DNA of 29,665 nucleotides, taken from contig CABUXV010000028.1 in NCBI GenBank assembly GCA_902495595.1, forward strand, positions 1 to 29,665. The letters are read 5' to 3'. Origin of the DNA: an uncultured Eubacterium sp. Its GTDB lineage: Bacteria; Bacillota; Clostridia; Peptostreptococcales; Anaerovoracaceae. Positions 14,981-24,409 of the stretch are shown in pieces (the first letter of the stretch is position 1; each line of letters starts with the position of its first letter). The translations under genes and the position numbers were made by a program. Under the pieces are notes generated by a model, which saw nothing but the letters and a program-made list of their open reading frames with translations, had not been told where the DNA came from and did no database searches.

Positions 14981-15028
14981 TATTTTTATCTCCTATATTA
15001 CACTACTTCTTCCCGAAAAATCCAATAA

Positions 15029-16306
15029 CTACTTTTTCTCGATTTTATCTATCCCCATGAAGCCTCTTAAAACTTCCGGTATAACAACGCTTCCGTCTTC
15101 CTGCTGATAGTTTTCCAAAATAGCCGCAACTGTTCTGCCTACCGCAAGCCCTGAACCATTTAAAGTATGAACAAATTCCGGCTTACCTTTTTCCGCAGGT
15201 CTGAACCTTATATTTCCTCTTCTCGCCTGGAAATTTTCAAAATTGCTGCACGAAGATATTTCCACATATCTTCCGTAGCTCGGCATCCACACTTCGATGT
15301 CATATGTCATTGCCGACGAAAACCCGAGATCGCCGCTGGAAAGTCTTACCACTCTGTAAGGGATTTCCAATCGCTTCAGGACTTCTTCAGCCGCCGCTGT
15401 CAGGGATTCAAGCTCATCGTATGATGTTTCGGGCTTTACGAATTTAACCAGTTCAACTTTATTAAACTGATGCTGTCTTATAAGTCCTCTGGTATCTCTT
15501 CCGGCAGAACCGGCTTCTTTTCTGAAACAAGGTGTATATGCCGTATAGTATATCGGAAGTTCGCTTTCATCTATTATTTCATTCATTCTCAAATTTGTTA
15601 CAGGAACCTCTGCCGTTGGTATGAGGAAGAAGTCCTTTGCAGGTACGTGAAACATATCATCTTCAAATTTAGGAAGCTGTCCTGTTCCTGTCATTGCATC
15701 GCGGTTAACCATAAAAGGAGGCAGTATTTCCGTAAATCCATGTTCTTCGGTGTGAAGATTAAGCATGAAATTGATAACCGCTCTTTCAAGTCTTGCTCCC
15801 ATACCTTTATATACTGTAAATCTCGTTCCCGCTATTTTTGCAGCTCTCTCAAAATCGAGAATATCGAGATCTGCGCCTATATCCCAGTGAGCTTTCTGTT
15901 CAAAATCGAATTGCCTTGGCTCTCCGTGTTTTCTGAGTTCAACATTATCGCTGTCATCAGCGCCTATCTGAACATCTTTATACGGTGTATTCGGTATATT
16001 CAAAAGCGCGTCCTTAAGCTTTGATTCAACTTCGCTTACTTTAGAATCAAGAACTTTTATATCTTCGGACAGCTTTTTCATTTCAGCCATAAGCTCGGAA
16101 GTATCCTTTCCTTCCTTTTTCATAACGGGAATCTGTTTTGAAGATACGCTCTGCCTGTTCTTCATCTGTTCCACTTTAGAAAGAAGCTCTCTTCTCTCCT
16201 TATCGTATACCAGTACCTCATCTATCCCAAAATCTCCCTGACCTCTGGATTCCACTGCTTTTTTTACAGTTTCAAAATCCTCTCTTATTCTTTTAATATC
16301 TAACAT
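15029..16306 (-). CDS. serS: Seryl-tRNA synthetase
   Basis: 425 residues, the usual bacterial SerRS length. An N-terminal antiparallel coiled coil (about 25-105) for the long variable arm of tRNA-Ser is followed by a class II catalytic core: TAEVPVTN (231-238), motif 2 FRKEAGSAGRDTRGLIRQHQ (261-280) and motif 3 NGSGLAVGRTVAAILEN (383-399). It charges tRNA-Ser with serine in the cytoplasm. ATG with GGAGG 7 nt upstream. It starts 18 nt after the glutamine synthetase gene and is almost surely cotranscribed with it. No T-box leader is present, so its expression appears tied to the upstream gene. Confidence 0.97.
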   Translation of the reverse strand: MLDIKRIREDFETVKKAVESRGQGDFGIDEVLVYDKERRELLSKVEQMKNRQSVSSKQIPVMKKEGKDTSELMAEMKKLSEDIKVLDSKVSEVESKLKDALLNIPNTPYKDVQIGADDSDNVELRKHGEPRQFDFEQKAHWDIGADLDILDFERAAKIAGTRFTVYKGMGARLERAVINFMLNLHTEEHGFTEILPPFMVNRDAMTGTGQLPKFEDDMFHVPAKDFFLIPTAEVPVTNLRMNEIIDESELPIYYTAYTPCFRKEAGSAGRDTRGLIRQHQFNKVELVKFVKPETSYDELESLTAAAEEVLKRLEIPYRVVRLSSGDLGFSSAMTYDIEVWMPSYGRYVEISSCSNFENFQARRGNIRFRPAEKGKPEFVHTLNGSGLAVGRTVAAILENYQQEDGSVVIPEVLRGFMGIDKIEKK

Positions 16307-16324
16307 TATATTTCCTCCGTAAAA

Positions 16325-18241
16325 TTAAAATAAGTTCTTTCTGTATGTTATGTAAAGTTCGGTCAGTTCTTCAACTTTTCCCTGCATTTCTATCTGAAGG
16401 TCAGAGGCAGCGTCATAGTCACCTTCATCTAAAGCGATTTTTATCTTCGTAAGCAGACACATGGCATCCATGGTATCCCTTCCCAGATAATCCCTAAGAT
16501 TCTGTATCTTTTCCCAGTGATATCTGTCGTAATCCACACAGTCATCGTCATCATGAGCCTTGCTGCATGCTCTCAGAAGCTCCATGGTATCAGGTATTAT
16601 CCTATTGTGAAGCTCTGTAGTCCACTGAGCCAGCGTGGCTTCCTTGTATGATTCCAGCGCCATTTCCGTCATAACATCGTCCCGTTTGAATATTTCAAGT
16701 TTTTCCGGATATTTGTCAAATGCTCTGATGTTTTCCCAAACGGTTCGAGGAGCTTTCCCGAAAAATTTATTTCTTTCCGCTTCTGTATATTCCTCAAATA
16801 CATCCAGTTCGCTTCTGTATATTCTGTCCTTATCCAGATAAAAGTCTTCTTCTCCATAAGCTTTTGACAGAGATTTTTCCAGTTCCTGCGGCGATTTGCC
16901 GTTTTCAAGTGCTTCCTTTATTCCGTCCAGCATGGCCATATATGAAGCGGCTATGACAAGATAGGTATTGCTCTTGGGGTTCGGTGACCTGAGTTCGAAT
17001 CTGGTCGCCATCTTATTGCCTATTTCCCTTACCAGTCCCGCCAGTACGGTTCTGTTCCTTGAAGGCATTTTTGCGCTGTGCCCAAGAGAGGTTACAGTAC
17101 ATACCGGAGCTTCGTATCCCGGCTTTAATCTGTTGAGTGAATCATTGCTTGAACTTACAAAAGGGTTGATTACATCATAATTCTTCAAAAGCCCCATCAA
17201 TGCTCCGAATCCTACGGGACTCATAAACTGATTTTCCGCATCCGACGGAGAGAACAGATTCACCATTTTACCGTTTTTGAGTTTTGCGGCTACACCCATA
17301 TGAGTATGCTCTCCATTGCCTGCCACTCCCTCCATAGGTTTTGCCATAAAGGTAACTTCAAGTCCGTAAGTTCTGAATATATCCCTTACAACGTATTTTA
17401 TCTGATTCTCATTATCAGCGGCCTGCACTGCCGATGAATATTTCCAGTCTATCTCAAGCTGTTCCATTACATGGTCATAATTGCCGGAGTTGCCCAGCTT
17501 AGCCTTTACGCCGCCGACTTCCTTATGCCCCATTTCCATTTCAAACCCGTATTTTTGAAGCACCAGCATAGCTTCCTCAAGAGCTGTTCGCACAGGTCCT
17601 GTAGTTCTTTTCCAATACTGCTCTTTGAGCATTTGAGCTGTGGAAAGCTGCTCTCTGTCAGCGTCATCATCAGGTGTTTTTACCCAAAATTCCAGTTCTG
17701 TTGCTGCAGTTATGACTATTTGGTCTATTTCATCTGCGCTGTTTAAATCCATGTATTCAAAAACGTATGGATTCTCTGAAAGAAGTTTCATCAAATCCTG
17801 TTTAAAATTATATATAGCGTCCCTTAATATAACTCTGGAACCTACTCTTTCGGAATCGTTATGCACCAAAGAGGAAGGAATCCTTAAAGTTCCTACGGGA
17901 AGTCCTGTATACGGGTCGGGATAATTAAAATTATGATCAACAAACCAGTTTACCGTCACATCGGGAATAATATCCACTTTGGCATTATTCAGCGCCGCAA
18001 TTTTAGGCAAAACCACACTGGAGCCGTCTGTCTGAACTCCGCTCGAAAGAAATTTTTCAATATCGCCCAGAAATTCCTCAACAGGTATTTTTTCATCGGT
18101 GTCATGTCCTCCGATATCGATTCCCACAAGGGACACAAATTTCACTTCCGGGTGCTCCCTTAAAATCTCTTTTATATCCTCCGGCTTGTGTTTATCTGCC
18201 GGCAAAGTATACAACATCTTATCCAAGTCATATGATAACAC
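16325..18241 (-). CDS. Glutamine synthetase, long form (about 640 residues)
   Basis: 638 residues with a glutamine synthetase catalytic domain plus a C-terminal helical extension of about 180 residues. Active-site segments: TELEFWV (181-187) with metal-ligand glutamates, MGHKEVGGVKAKLG (237-250), AGNGEHTHMG (307-316), and RNRTVLAGL followed by ATRFELRSPNPKSNTYL, which contains the catalytic arginines and the nucleotide site. It forms glutamine from glutamate, ammonia and ATP. It is longer than ordinary GSI (about 445) and shorter than typical GSIII (about 700), so I do not give it glnA or glnN. It starts at GTG with AGAGGAAG upstream; the initial residues up to position 12 are not conserved enough to settle the start independently. 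First gene before serS, preceded by a hairpin at 18286-18328. Confidence 0.88.
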   Translation of the reverse strand: MLSYDLDKMLYTLPADKHKPEDIKEILREHPEVKFVSLVGIDIGGHDTDEKIPVEEFLGDIEKFLSSGVQTDGSSVVLPKIAALNNAKVDIIPDVTVNWFVDHNFNYPDPYTGLPVGTLRIPSSLVHNDSERVGSRVILRDAIYNFKQDLMKLLSENPYVFEYMDLNSADEIDQIVITAATELEFWVKTPDDDADREQLSTAQMLKEQYWKRTTGPVRTALEEAMLVLQKYGFEMEMGHKEVGGVKAKLGNSGNYDHVMEQLEIDWKYSSAVQAADNENQIKYVVRDIFRTYGLEVTFMAKPMEGVAGNGEHTHMGVAAKLKNGKMVNLFSPSDAENQFMSPVGFGALMGLLKNYDVINPFVSSSNDSLNRLKPGYEAPVCTVTSLGHSAKMPSRNRTVLAGLVREIGNKMATRFELRSPNPKSNTYLVIAASYMAMLDGIKEALENGKSPQELEKSLSKAYGEEDFYLDKDRIYRSELDVFEEYTEAERNKFFGKAPRTVWENIRAFDKYPEKLEIFKRDDVMTEMALESYKEATLAQWTTELHNRIIPDTMELLRACSKAHDDDDCVDYDRYHWEKIQNLRDYLGRDTMDAMCLLTKIKIALDEGDYDAASDLQIEMQGKVEELTELYITYRKNLF

Positions 18242-18285
18242 TTTATCACTTCCTCTCTTATATGTCTTTATTGTTAAAACAAGTC

Positions 18286-18328
18286 AGAACATTCCCTTAT
18301 GCCCTGTCTAGCGCGATGGGAATGTCCT
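18286..18328 (-). terminator. Hairpin between UPF0182 and glutamine synthetase genes
   Basis: An 11-bp stem (AGGACATTCCC with GGGAATGTTCT, one G-U pair) around a 21-nt loop, followed on the minus strand by ACTTGTTTTAAC. The U-tract is weak. It may terminate the envelope operon or act as a leader attenuator of the glutamine synthetase unit. I see no clear sigma-A promoter between it and the GTG start. Confidence 0.55.
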
Positions 18329-18339
18329 GAACAACGATT

Positions 18340-21240
18340 TTATTCACTTAACATGTTTAAATATTTATCCAGTTCATTTAGATATTCGCCGTACTTAGCC
18401 CAATCTCCGTCCTGCTGAGCTTTCTGTGCATTATCAAAAGCTTCCTGCGCTTTTGTTACTATTTCCGTTTGACTCAAGCTTGCTTCGCTTGCACCTGAGG
18501 ACGCCTGCCCTTTATTGCTTCCCGGACTCTCTTCTGCGCTGCCTTCTCCAAATAGGGAATTGAGCGCTTCGGCAAGGGTCGGTTTATATGCTATTCTGTC
18601 GCCGTAAGCAACTATTACTCTCTTTACTTCAGGAATACTGGAATTTGTGGCCTCCAAATATACCGGTTCAATATAGAGAAGCGAATCTTCTATAGGTACG
18701 ACGAACATATTTCCTCTGCTGTAACTTGAACCCGATGAGTTCCACAGCGAGAACTCCTTGGAAATTTCAGTATTCTGGTCTATCTGCGCTTCTACCTGCA
18801 TAGGACCGTATACAATCTTGCTCTTAGGCATCTGGTAAAGAACAAGCTCTCCGTAGTTTTCGCCGTCGTTTCTTGCAACCAGAAGTCCCGTAAGATTTTT
18901 CTTATCCTTAGGAGTAAACGGTATTGAGTTTACAAACTCTGCCCCGTCTTCACCAGGCAGTTTCATTATATAATAGTTAGGAGTCATCTGCTGCTCTTTG
19001 GTACCATATATTTCACTTGAAATCTGCCACAAGTCTTCATTCTGATAGAATACTTTAACATCGTTCATATGATATCTCTGATATACACCTGCCTGTATGT
19101 TAAGCAGCATACTAGGATATCTTATATGAGCTCTGATTTCTTCAGGCATCTGATTCAGATCCTTAAACAAATCAGGATATATCTTCTTGAATGTCTGAGC
19201 TATAGGATCCGTATCATCGACTATATAGTAGTCAGTTGTACCGTTATAAGCATCTATCACGACTTTAACTGAGTTTCTTATATAGTTAACCTTTCCTTCT
19301 TTGCTGTATGGCTCGGAATAAGGATATCTGCTCGTATATGTGTACGCATCTATTATCCAGTACAGCTTGCCGTTTTCGGTTATCATATAAGGGTCGTCAT
19401 CATAGCTGAGATAAGGCATTATCTCTTTTACCCTTTCGGAAATATTCCTGTTTATGAGAATTTTTGAGTCGCTCTTGATATTTCCCGATACTAAAGTCTT
19501 AAGGCTCTGTTCCCTTATGGCAAACATAACACGATTTAAAAGGTTAAGCTTTATTCCGGCATCGCCTTCATACTTTGTGTACTTATTGCTGTTTCCGTCA
19601 GGGTAGTCGAATTCATCCTCGGAAGTATTTACGAGAACATAATTGTCTGTCATTTCTCCGTAGTATATTTCCGGTCTTGTGATATCTATTTCCTCTACAC
19701 TTGAAACAGGAGGTATGCTGTCTATGAGCATATCCGGCTGTCCGCTGGCGGTTATCTTATCTACACGGGACAGCGTTATACCGTATCCATGAGTGTATTT
19801 TAAATGCTTGTTCAGCCATGTATCGCTTATTTTTTCTTCATCTATTTCTCTTGCAGAAAGGAATGTCTGCGTATATTCACCGTTAATATTGTATCTGTCA
19901 ACGTCTACATCATTAAATGTATAATACTGTCTTATACTCTGCGTCTGATTGTAGAAAGTTTTAGCCGGTGCATAGTCATTGATTCTTATATTGGATATAG
20001 TATCCGAATTATTGCTTATATCCTCGCTTGTCAGATTCTGATTTGCTTCAAAGCTTTTCATATCAACGCCGTCAAGATCATAAGCATACTGAGTGTATTC
20101 AATATTTCTCTCCAGATACTTGCTTTCTTTGTTTATTTCGTCAGGAGTTACAACCAAGTTCTGAATCAGCAGCGCCGCTCCTGTTCCCACAAGTCCGACT
20201 GCAACCATAATTATAGGCACTACAGCAGCAGTTTTCACCTTTCTCTTTTTCATGCCGGCAACAAATCCTATCGCGGCCAAAACGGAAAGAACCATTATTG
20301 CTCTGTATACCCATAAAGTTATATTCACATCTGTGAATCCTGCACCGTAAACAGCGCCTGTGCTTCCGAAGAGCAGATCATACTGTCTCAGGAAGAAATT
20401 AACCCCTATCATCAGGAAGAACAGCACGCCTACAACAATAAGCTGCTTTTCGCCTATAGCAAGCATCATCCGCAGATTCTTATTGTCAAACTGCATTTTA
20501 TTTCTTTTAGGTCTTCGCTGGAAAGGAGCTCCGCCGCCGTTTCCTGTAAAGTTCTTGGCAAACTTTCCGAATATGTCGTTTATATTGTCAAATCCGCCGT
20601 TCATTCCGCCAGCAGTATTGCTTTCGTAAGCGCTTTCTCCCGACTCAAAGCTGTCCGCATCATCGGAAACTTCCTCAAATACCTGCGGAGTTCTTACAGA
20701 AAGAAGAACAGCATAGTAAATTATGGTAAGAAGTGCGAAAGCTATCAGAAGCACAAGTATAAGTTCGTTTATTCCCTCGATAAAATCAAGCTTAAAGACA
20801 TAAAATGAAATGTCCATGTTGTAGAGAGGGTCTTTTAAATCAAAGTCCGTGCTGTTTGAAAACTGCAGCAGCATAAACCATAATTTTGTAACTGCAAAAA
20901 ATGTTGTTATAATACCGTAAATCCCCGCAAGCCCCCATGAAATCAAGTTGAGTCTGCGATGATCTGTCACCTCATTCGATGTTATTCGTTTAAAATAACC
21001 ACGCTTAAGAAATTTCAGATAAACATATGCGAGGAACGTAACTACTATAAATGTAGGTATTCCTATTTTGAGCTGTGTGAACAGCTTGGTAAAGAATACC
21101 GATACGTAATCAAGCTCCTTGAACCACAGAAAATCTGTAATAAAGCCTATTAACGCTAAAAACAAGAGAATTATGACAACAAGTGCCACTAGGAGTTTTA
21201 ACCCTATCCTCTTTTTCTTCTTCTCTCCTGATTTACTCAA
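18340..21240 (-). CDS. UPF0182 family large membrane protein
   Basis: 966 residues of the UPF0182/COG1615 family, whose function is unknown. About seven membrane segments (13-36, 58-79, 97-122, 158-181, 266-286, 308-329, 338-360) are followed by a large domain of about 600 residues, predicted outside the membrane. The family motif DPLYNMDISFYVFKLDF (137-153) is clear. Two less usual parts: a Gly/Asn/acid-rich loop (185-255) between segments 4 and 5, and a low-complexity Ser/Gly/Ala linker (about 895-925) before a C-terminal Gln/Ala-rich helix. It starts at TTG with GGAGG 7 nt upstream. It is the last of three close genes (15 nt after the coiled-coil protein gene), which suggests a joint envelope function. 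Confidence 0.88.
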   Translation of the reverse strand: MSKSGEKKKKRIGLKLLVALVVIILLFLALIGFITDFLWFKELDYVSVFFTKLFTQLKIGIPTFIVVTFLAYVYLKFLKRGYFKRITSNEVTDHRRLNLISWGLAGIYGIITTFFAVTKLWFMLLQFSNSTDFDLKDPLYNMDISFYVFKLDFIEGINELILVLLIAFALLTIIYYAVLLSVRTPQVFEEVSDDADSFESGESAYESNTAGGMNGGFDNINDIFGKFAKNFTGNGGGAPFQRRPKRNKMQFDNKNLRMMLAIGEKQLIVVGVLFFLMIGVNFFLRQYDLLFGSTGAVYGAGFTDVNITLWVYRAIMVLSVLAAIGFVAGMKKRKVKTAAVVPIIMVAVGLVGTGAALLIQNLVVTPDEINKESKYLERNIEYTQYAYDLDGVDMKSFEANQNLTSEDISNNSDTISNIRINDYAPAKTFYNQTQSIRQYYTFNDVDVDRYNINGEYTQTFLSAREIDEEKISDTWLNKHLKYTHGYGITLSRVDKITASGQPDMLIDSIPPVSSVEEIDITRPEIYYGEMTDNYVLVNTSEDEFDYPDGNSNKYTKYEGDAGIKLNLLNRVMFAIREQSLKTLVSGNIKSDSKILINRNISERVKEIMPYLSYDDDPYMITENGKLYWIIDAYTYTSRYPYSEPYSKEGKVNYIRNSVKVVIDAYNGTTDYYIVDDTDPIAQTFKKIYPDLFKDLNQMPEEIRAHIRYPSMLLNIQAGVYQRYHMNDVKVFYQNEDLWQISSEIYGTKEQQMTPNYYIMKLPGEDGAEFVNSIPFTPKDKKNLTGLLVARNDGENYGELVLYQMPKSKIVYGPMQVEAQIDQNTEISKEFSLWNSSGSSYSRGNMFVVPIEDSLLYIEPVYLEATNSSIPEVKRVIVAYGDRIAYKPTLAEALNSLFGEGSAEESPGSNKGQASSGASEASLSQTEIVTKAQEAFDNAQKAQQDGDWAKYGEYLNELDKYLNMLSE

Positions 21241-21255
21241 CTTGTCTCCTCCTTA

Positions 21256-24200
21256 TTAAACATCATAGCAAGCTGATAACTTCAACACGAATTCCTTTTC
21301 TGCATACATTGAGTATACTCTTTCGGTTGTAGTACCTCCTATGGTCTCTCTAACCCAAACGCAGTAACTGCTTCCTGCCTGTCTGATTTCCCCTATCTCA
21401 AGCTTTGAGAATTCTCCTGATGCCTTTTGATTTTTCATGGCGGAAACCTGACCGTATAATGCAGATTCACTATCTATCATATCAAGCACTTTTTCGTCGC
21501 CTTTATTCATTAAATTTAATTTCTGCGATTCAAAAGCTATTATTCTGCCTACAACCTGTTCGTCATAATATACAGGATAGTTGTCTTTATCTCTACCCCA
21601 CTCTACTTGGGTCATAGGCTGTGATAGGACCAGGTCCGATACCTTGCCGTCTCTTTCATCATCGTATCCGAGGTCGGAACTGTATACTATACTTTTTATA
21701 TTCCCGTCTTTGTTCTTGCTCTTCTGTGAATTTATTAAATCGGTTTTATCTTCCATCGGTTCTGTTCTAACCTGAGCCGCGATAACACTGTATTCCGTGT
21801 CATCGCCTGTTATGAGCTGAATCACCTTATTCAGCTGAGAATCTATGAACTCGGCTGCTTTGCTCTGCGGCGCAATGAACCTTATACCCATTCCAACTAC
21901 TTCCACAGCCAGGATAACCACAAGTATAATCAGTATTACCTTGAGGGCTATTCTTCCCTTTCCGCCGGAATTATCATCTTCATAGACATCGTCATCGCCA
22001 AAATCCACATCGCCTTTTTTTGCCTTTGCTCTCTTCTCTTCTTTTGCCCTTTGTTTTTCAAGACGCTTCTGTTCTTTTTCACGCTGCTTTAATTCTTTTT
22101 TAGAGAGCTGCTCCTCATCGTCAAAATCATCGTCGTAGAATCTGTCCATTGCAGTATTGGTATTTGCTCCAAGCTCTGAACTGTAATCCTTTGTCTGTTC
22201 GTATGCTCCCTGCTGCTGAATATAATTCTGCGCCTCTTCGTTTCCGTAATTGTCAAAATCATTTGCAGCAAAAGCATCAATGCTGTCGCTCTTCTGCATT
22301 ACAACCGTATCCTGCAATACTGAATTATTATCAGCATTTGCTGCTCTGTTTAAACTGTCCTGAGAAAATACCTGGGTCTGGTCAGAAACATTTTCACTGA
22401 AACCGTCCATATCATCAAGACTTTCAATATCATCCAAATCATCGATACTTTCAAGGCTTTCAAAACTATCTGCTTCTTCCAGACCTCCCATATCAGCGGA
22501 GTCATTAACATCTTCAAAATGAAGTTCCTCCACGGAATCATTCTCAGCGTCAAGCAATTCATCTTTAAAATCTATAGGCTTTGCCGCTTCTGCAGCTGCA
22601 ATACCGGCGGCCGCGCCTCCTCCGGCTGCTGCCGCTGCGTTGAGACTTCTGAAGAAGTCTTCATCTTCATCATGCGCAGTCTCTGCTTTATCTGCTTCCT
22701 GAGCTATGGCGCTCTTTGAAACTACTGTGGTATCATCGTTGAGCCCTGCGAGAATCGCTTTCTTATCAACGGTACGTGTTCTGCTTAAATCGTTTGTCAA
22801 AAGAGTATCCCTGCCTGTGACAGGTTTATCTTCTTTCTTGTTTTCTTCTTCATATTCGGCAAAATACATTGTTCTCGCTTTTGCCATTTCATCTATCTGG
22901 TTCTTTGTGGCTCTGTGGGCTTCTTCAACTTCTTTCCTAATCGGAGGAATGTTTTCGGAGATTCTGTCCGCAGATGCGTCGGCTCTCAGTCCTGCTACCG
23001 CAGCTTTTATTTTTGCAGCTTCTTCTTCCCTCATTCTTGCGGTCTGTTCAAGCACTTTTCTTGCTTCCTCCGCTGCCACTGCCTGATTTGCCTGCTGAGC
23101 AATTTTCTTTCTTTCTTCTTCGAGTCTTTTCTGAGCTTCTATATCAGCAAGTCTTCTTCTCTCCTGTTCAGCGTGGAACTTGGCTTCCGCTTCTGCTGCA
23201 AGCCTTGCTTCCTGCTGAGCCCTTATCTTTGCAGCTTCCTGAGCCGCTCTGAGGTCTGCTTCCGCTGCAAGGCGGGCCTCTTCCTCAGCCTTTACCCTTG
23301 CTTCTGCCTCTGCTCTCTGCCTTGCTTCCGCTTCTGCTTTAAGTCTTATCTCTTCTTCGGCACGGCGCTTAGCTTCTTCTTCAGCTCTTATTCTGGCTTC
23401 TTCGGCAAGACGCGCCTCCTCTGCTGCCTTGGCTTTTGCTATTTCTTCAAGACGAGCAGCTTCTATCTCAGCTTTTATTCTGGCTTCTTCTGCAGCTTTC
23501 AGCCTTGCTTCTTCCGCCGCTTTTTCCTGTTCTTCTCTTAATTTCTCCGCTTCCGCTTCTTTTTTTGCTGCTTCTATTGCCGCAAGACGCGCTTCCTCTT
23601 CAAGGCGCTTGGCTTCCTTTTCCGCTTCCTGGGCTTCTATTCTCTGAAGCACATCGGATTCAAAAGCTTTTGGCTGGTAAGGTTTTACTATTCCTTCTGA
23701 TTCTAAAAATGCCTCCATTGACGAATCCACCGGTCTTGAATGAAATCTCTCACTTGCCAGTTCTTCTGCTTTTGAAAGTTCATTTCCTATGGCGTTGCCG
23801 GATTTTACTTTATTGTATTCCTTGTCTAGAAGCTGCTGGAATTCTTCATTTTTCCTGTTAAAAGTATAGAATTTATCTATTCTTTCAGCGGCGCTCATTG
23901 AATCGGGATTTGTTTTTTCGGAACTGTTTCCAAATATGGAGCTTTCCAAATCTCCGCCTTTTAGAACTTCTTCTTTATTGTCCTCTAAAGTATGTAAGTC
24001 TTCGCTTTTAATTCCTTCCGTCATATGTACTTCTGCATCCATGTTATTAACGGGAGCTTCCTGTCCTCTTGGCGATTCGCTCCAGTTAAAATCAATGTCC
24101 TCGGTCTTTTCTACAGAATTTCTGGTAGGATAATCAGATACATTCCATTGAAACTCTTCAAAAGAAGTTTTTCTGTTCTTTTGTTTTTCATCTTTTTCCG

Positions 24201-24390
24201 CAACCGGATTATCAGTTTGGCGAGCAGATTTCACCTTGTCAGAACTTATATTCTGTTTAGGCTGTTCTGCCGCTGTAAAATTTTCTGAGCGTGAAGTTGT
24301 CTGCTGTGGCACCGCTTCTAAGGGCGTACCGCACTGACTGCAAAATTTAGCGCCATCTGCAATCTCGCTTCCACAATTTTTACAATACAT
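21256..24390 (-). CDS. Zinc-ribbon, long coiled-coil, single-TM protein
   Basis: 1044 residues. An N-terminal zinc ribbon has C3-x2-C6 and C17-x2-C20 (KNCGSEI, FCSQCGTP). A linker (25-245) contains FxW motifs (EEFQWNVSDYP near 79, DFNWSESP near 101). A very regular Ala/Glu/Arg/Lys coiled coil spans about 247-470. A second acidic linker (about 560-740) is rich in Asp/Glu/Ser, a Lys/Arg-rich patch occurs just before one membrane segment (814-838, ALKVILIILVVILAVEVVGMG) and the last 200 residues lie on the other side. The topology suggests a cytoplasmic ribbon and coil tethered to the membrane with an external sensory or structural domain. No catalytic motif is seen. It is between an acidic anchored protein and UPF0182 in a tight operon. 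Function unknown. Confidence 0.85.
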   Translation of the reverse strand: MYCKNCGSEIADGAKFCSQCGTPLEAVPQQTTSRSENFTAAEQPKQNISSDKVKSARQTDNPVAEKDEKQKNRKTSFEEFQWNVSDYPTRNSVEKTEDIDFNWSESPRGQEAPVNNMDAEVHMTEGIKSEDLHTLEDNKEEVLKGGDLESSIFGNSSEKTNPDSMSAAERIDKFYTFNRKNEEFQQLLDKEYNKVKSGNAIGNELSKAEELASERFHSRPVDSSMEAFLESEGIVKPYQPKAFESDVLQRIEAQEAEKEAKRLEEEARLAAIEAAKKEAEAEKLREEQEKAAEEARLKAAEEARIKAEIEAARLEEIAKAKAAEEARLAEEARIRAEEEAKRRAEEEIRLKAEAEARQRAEAEARVKAEEEARLAAEADLRAAQEAAKIRAQQEARLAAEAEAKFHAEQERRRLADIEAQKRLEEERKKIAQQANQAVAAEEARKVLEQTARMREEEAAKIKAAVAGLRADASADRISENIPPIRKEVEEAHRATKNQIDEMAKARTMYFAEYEEENKKEDKPVTGRDTLLTNDLSRTRTVDKKAILAGLNDDTTVVSKSAIAQEADKAETAHDEDEDFFRSLNAAAAAGGGAAAGIAAAEAAKPIDFKDELLDAENDSVEELHFEDVNDSADMGGLEEADSFESLESIDDLDDIESLDDMDGFSENVSDQTQVFSQDSLNRAANADNNSVLQDTVVMQKSDSIDAFAANDFDNYGNEEAQNYIQQQGAYEQTKDYSSELGANTNTAMDRFYDDDFDDEEQLSKKELKQREKEQKRLEKQRAKEEKRAKAKKGDVDFGDDDVYEDDNSGGKGRIALKVILIILVVILAVEVVGMGIRFIAPQSKAAEFIDSQLNKVIQLITGDDTEYSVIAAQVRTEPMEDKTDLINSQKSKNKDGNIKSIVYSSDLGYDDERDGKVSDLVLSQPMTQVEWGRDKDNYPVYYDEQVVGRIIAFESQKLNLMNKGDEKVLDMIDSESALYGQVSAMKNQKASGEFSKLEIGEIRQAGSSYCVWVRETIGGTTTERVYSMYAEKEFVLKLSACYDV

Positions 24391-24409
24391 AAATTCCTCC
24401 TCCTGGACT

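Noticed and set aside
19804..20316. 170-codon plus-strand ORF inside the UPF0182 gene
   Set aside because: Antisense shadow; the minus strand encodes a family-conserved membrane protein throughout.
22915..23861. Long plus-strand frames opposite the coiled-coil gene
   Set aside because: They are antisense to the Ala/Glu/Arg-rich repeats; GCx/GAx codon runs leave the opposite strand open. They have Ser/Phe- or Leu-rich nonsense composition and no ribosome binding sites.
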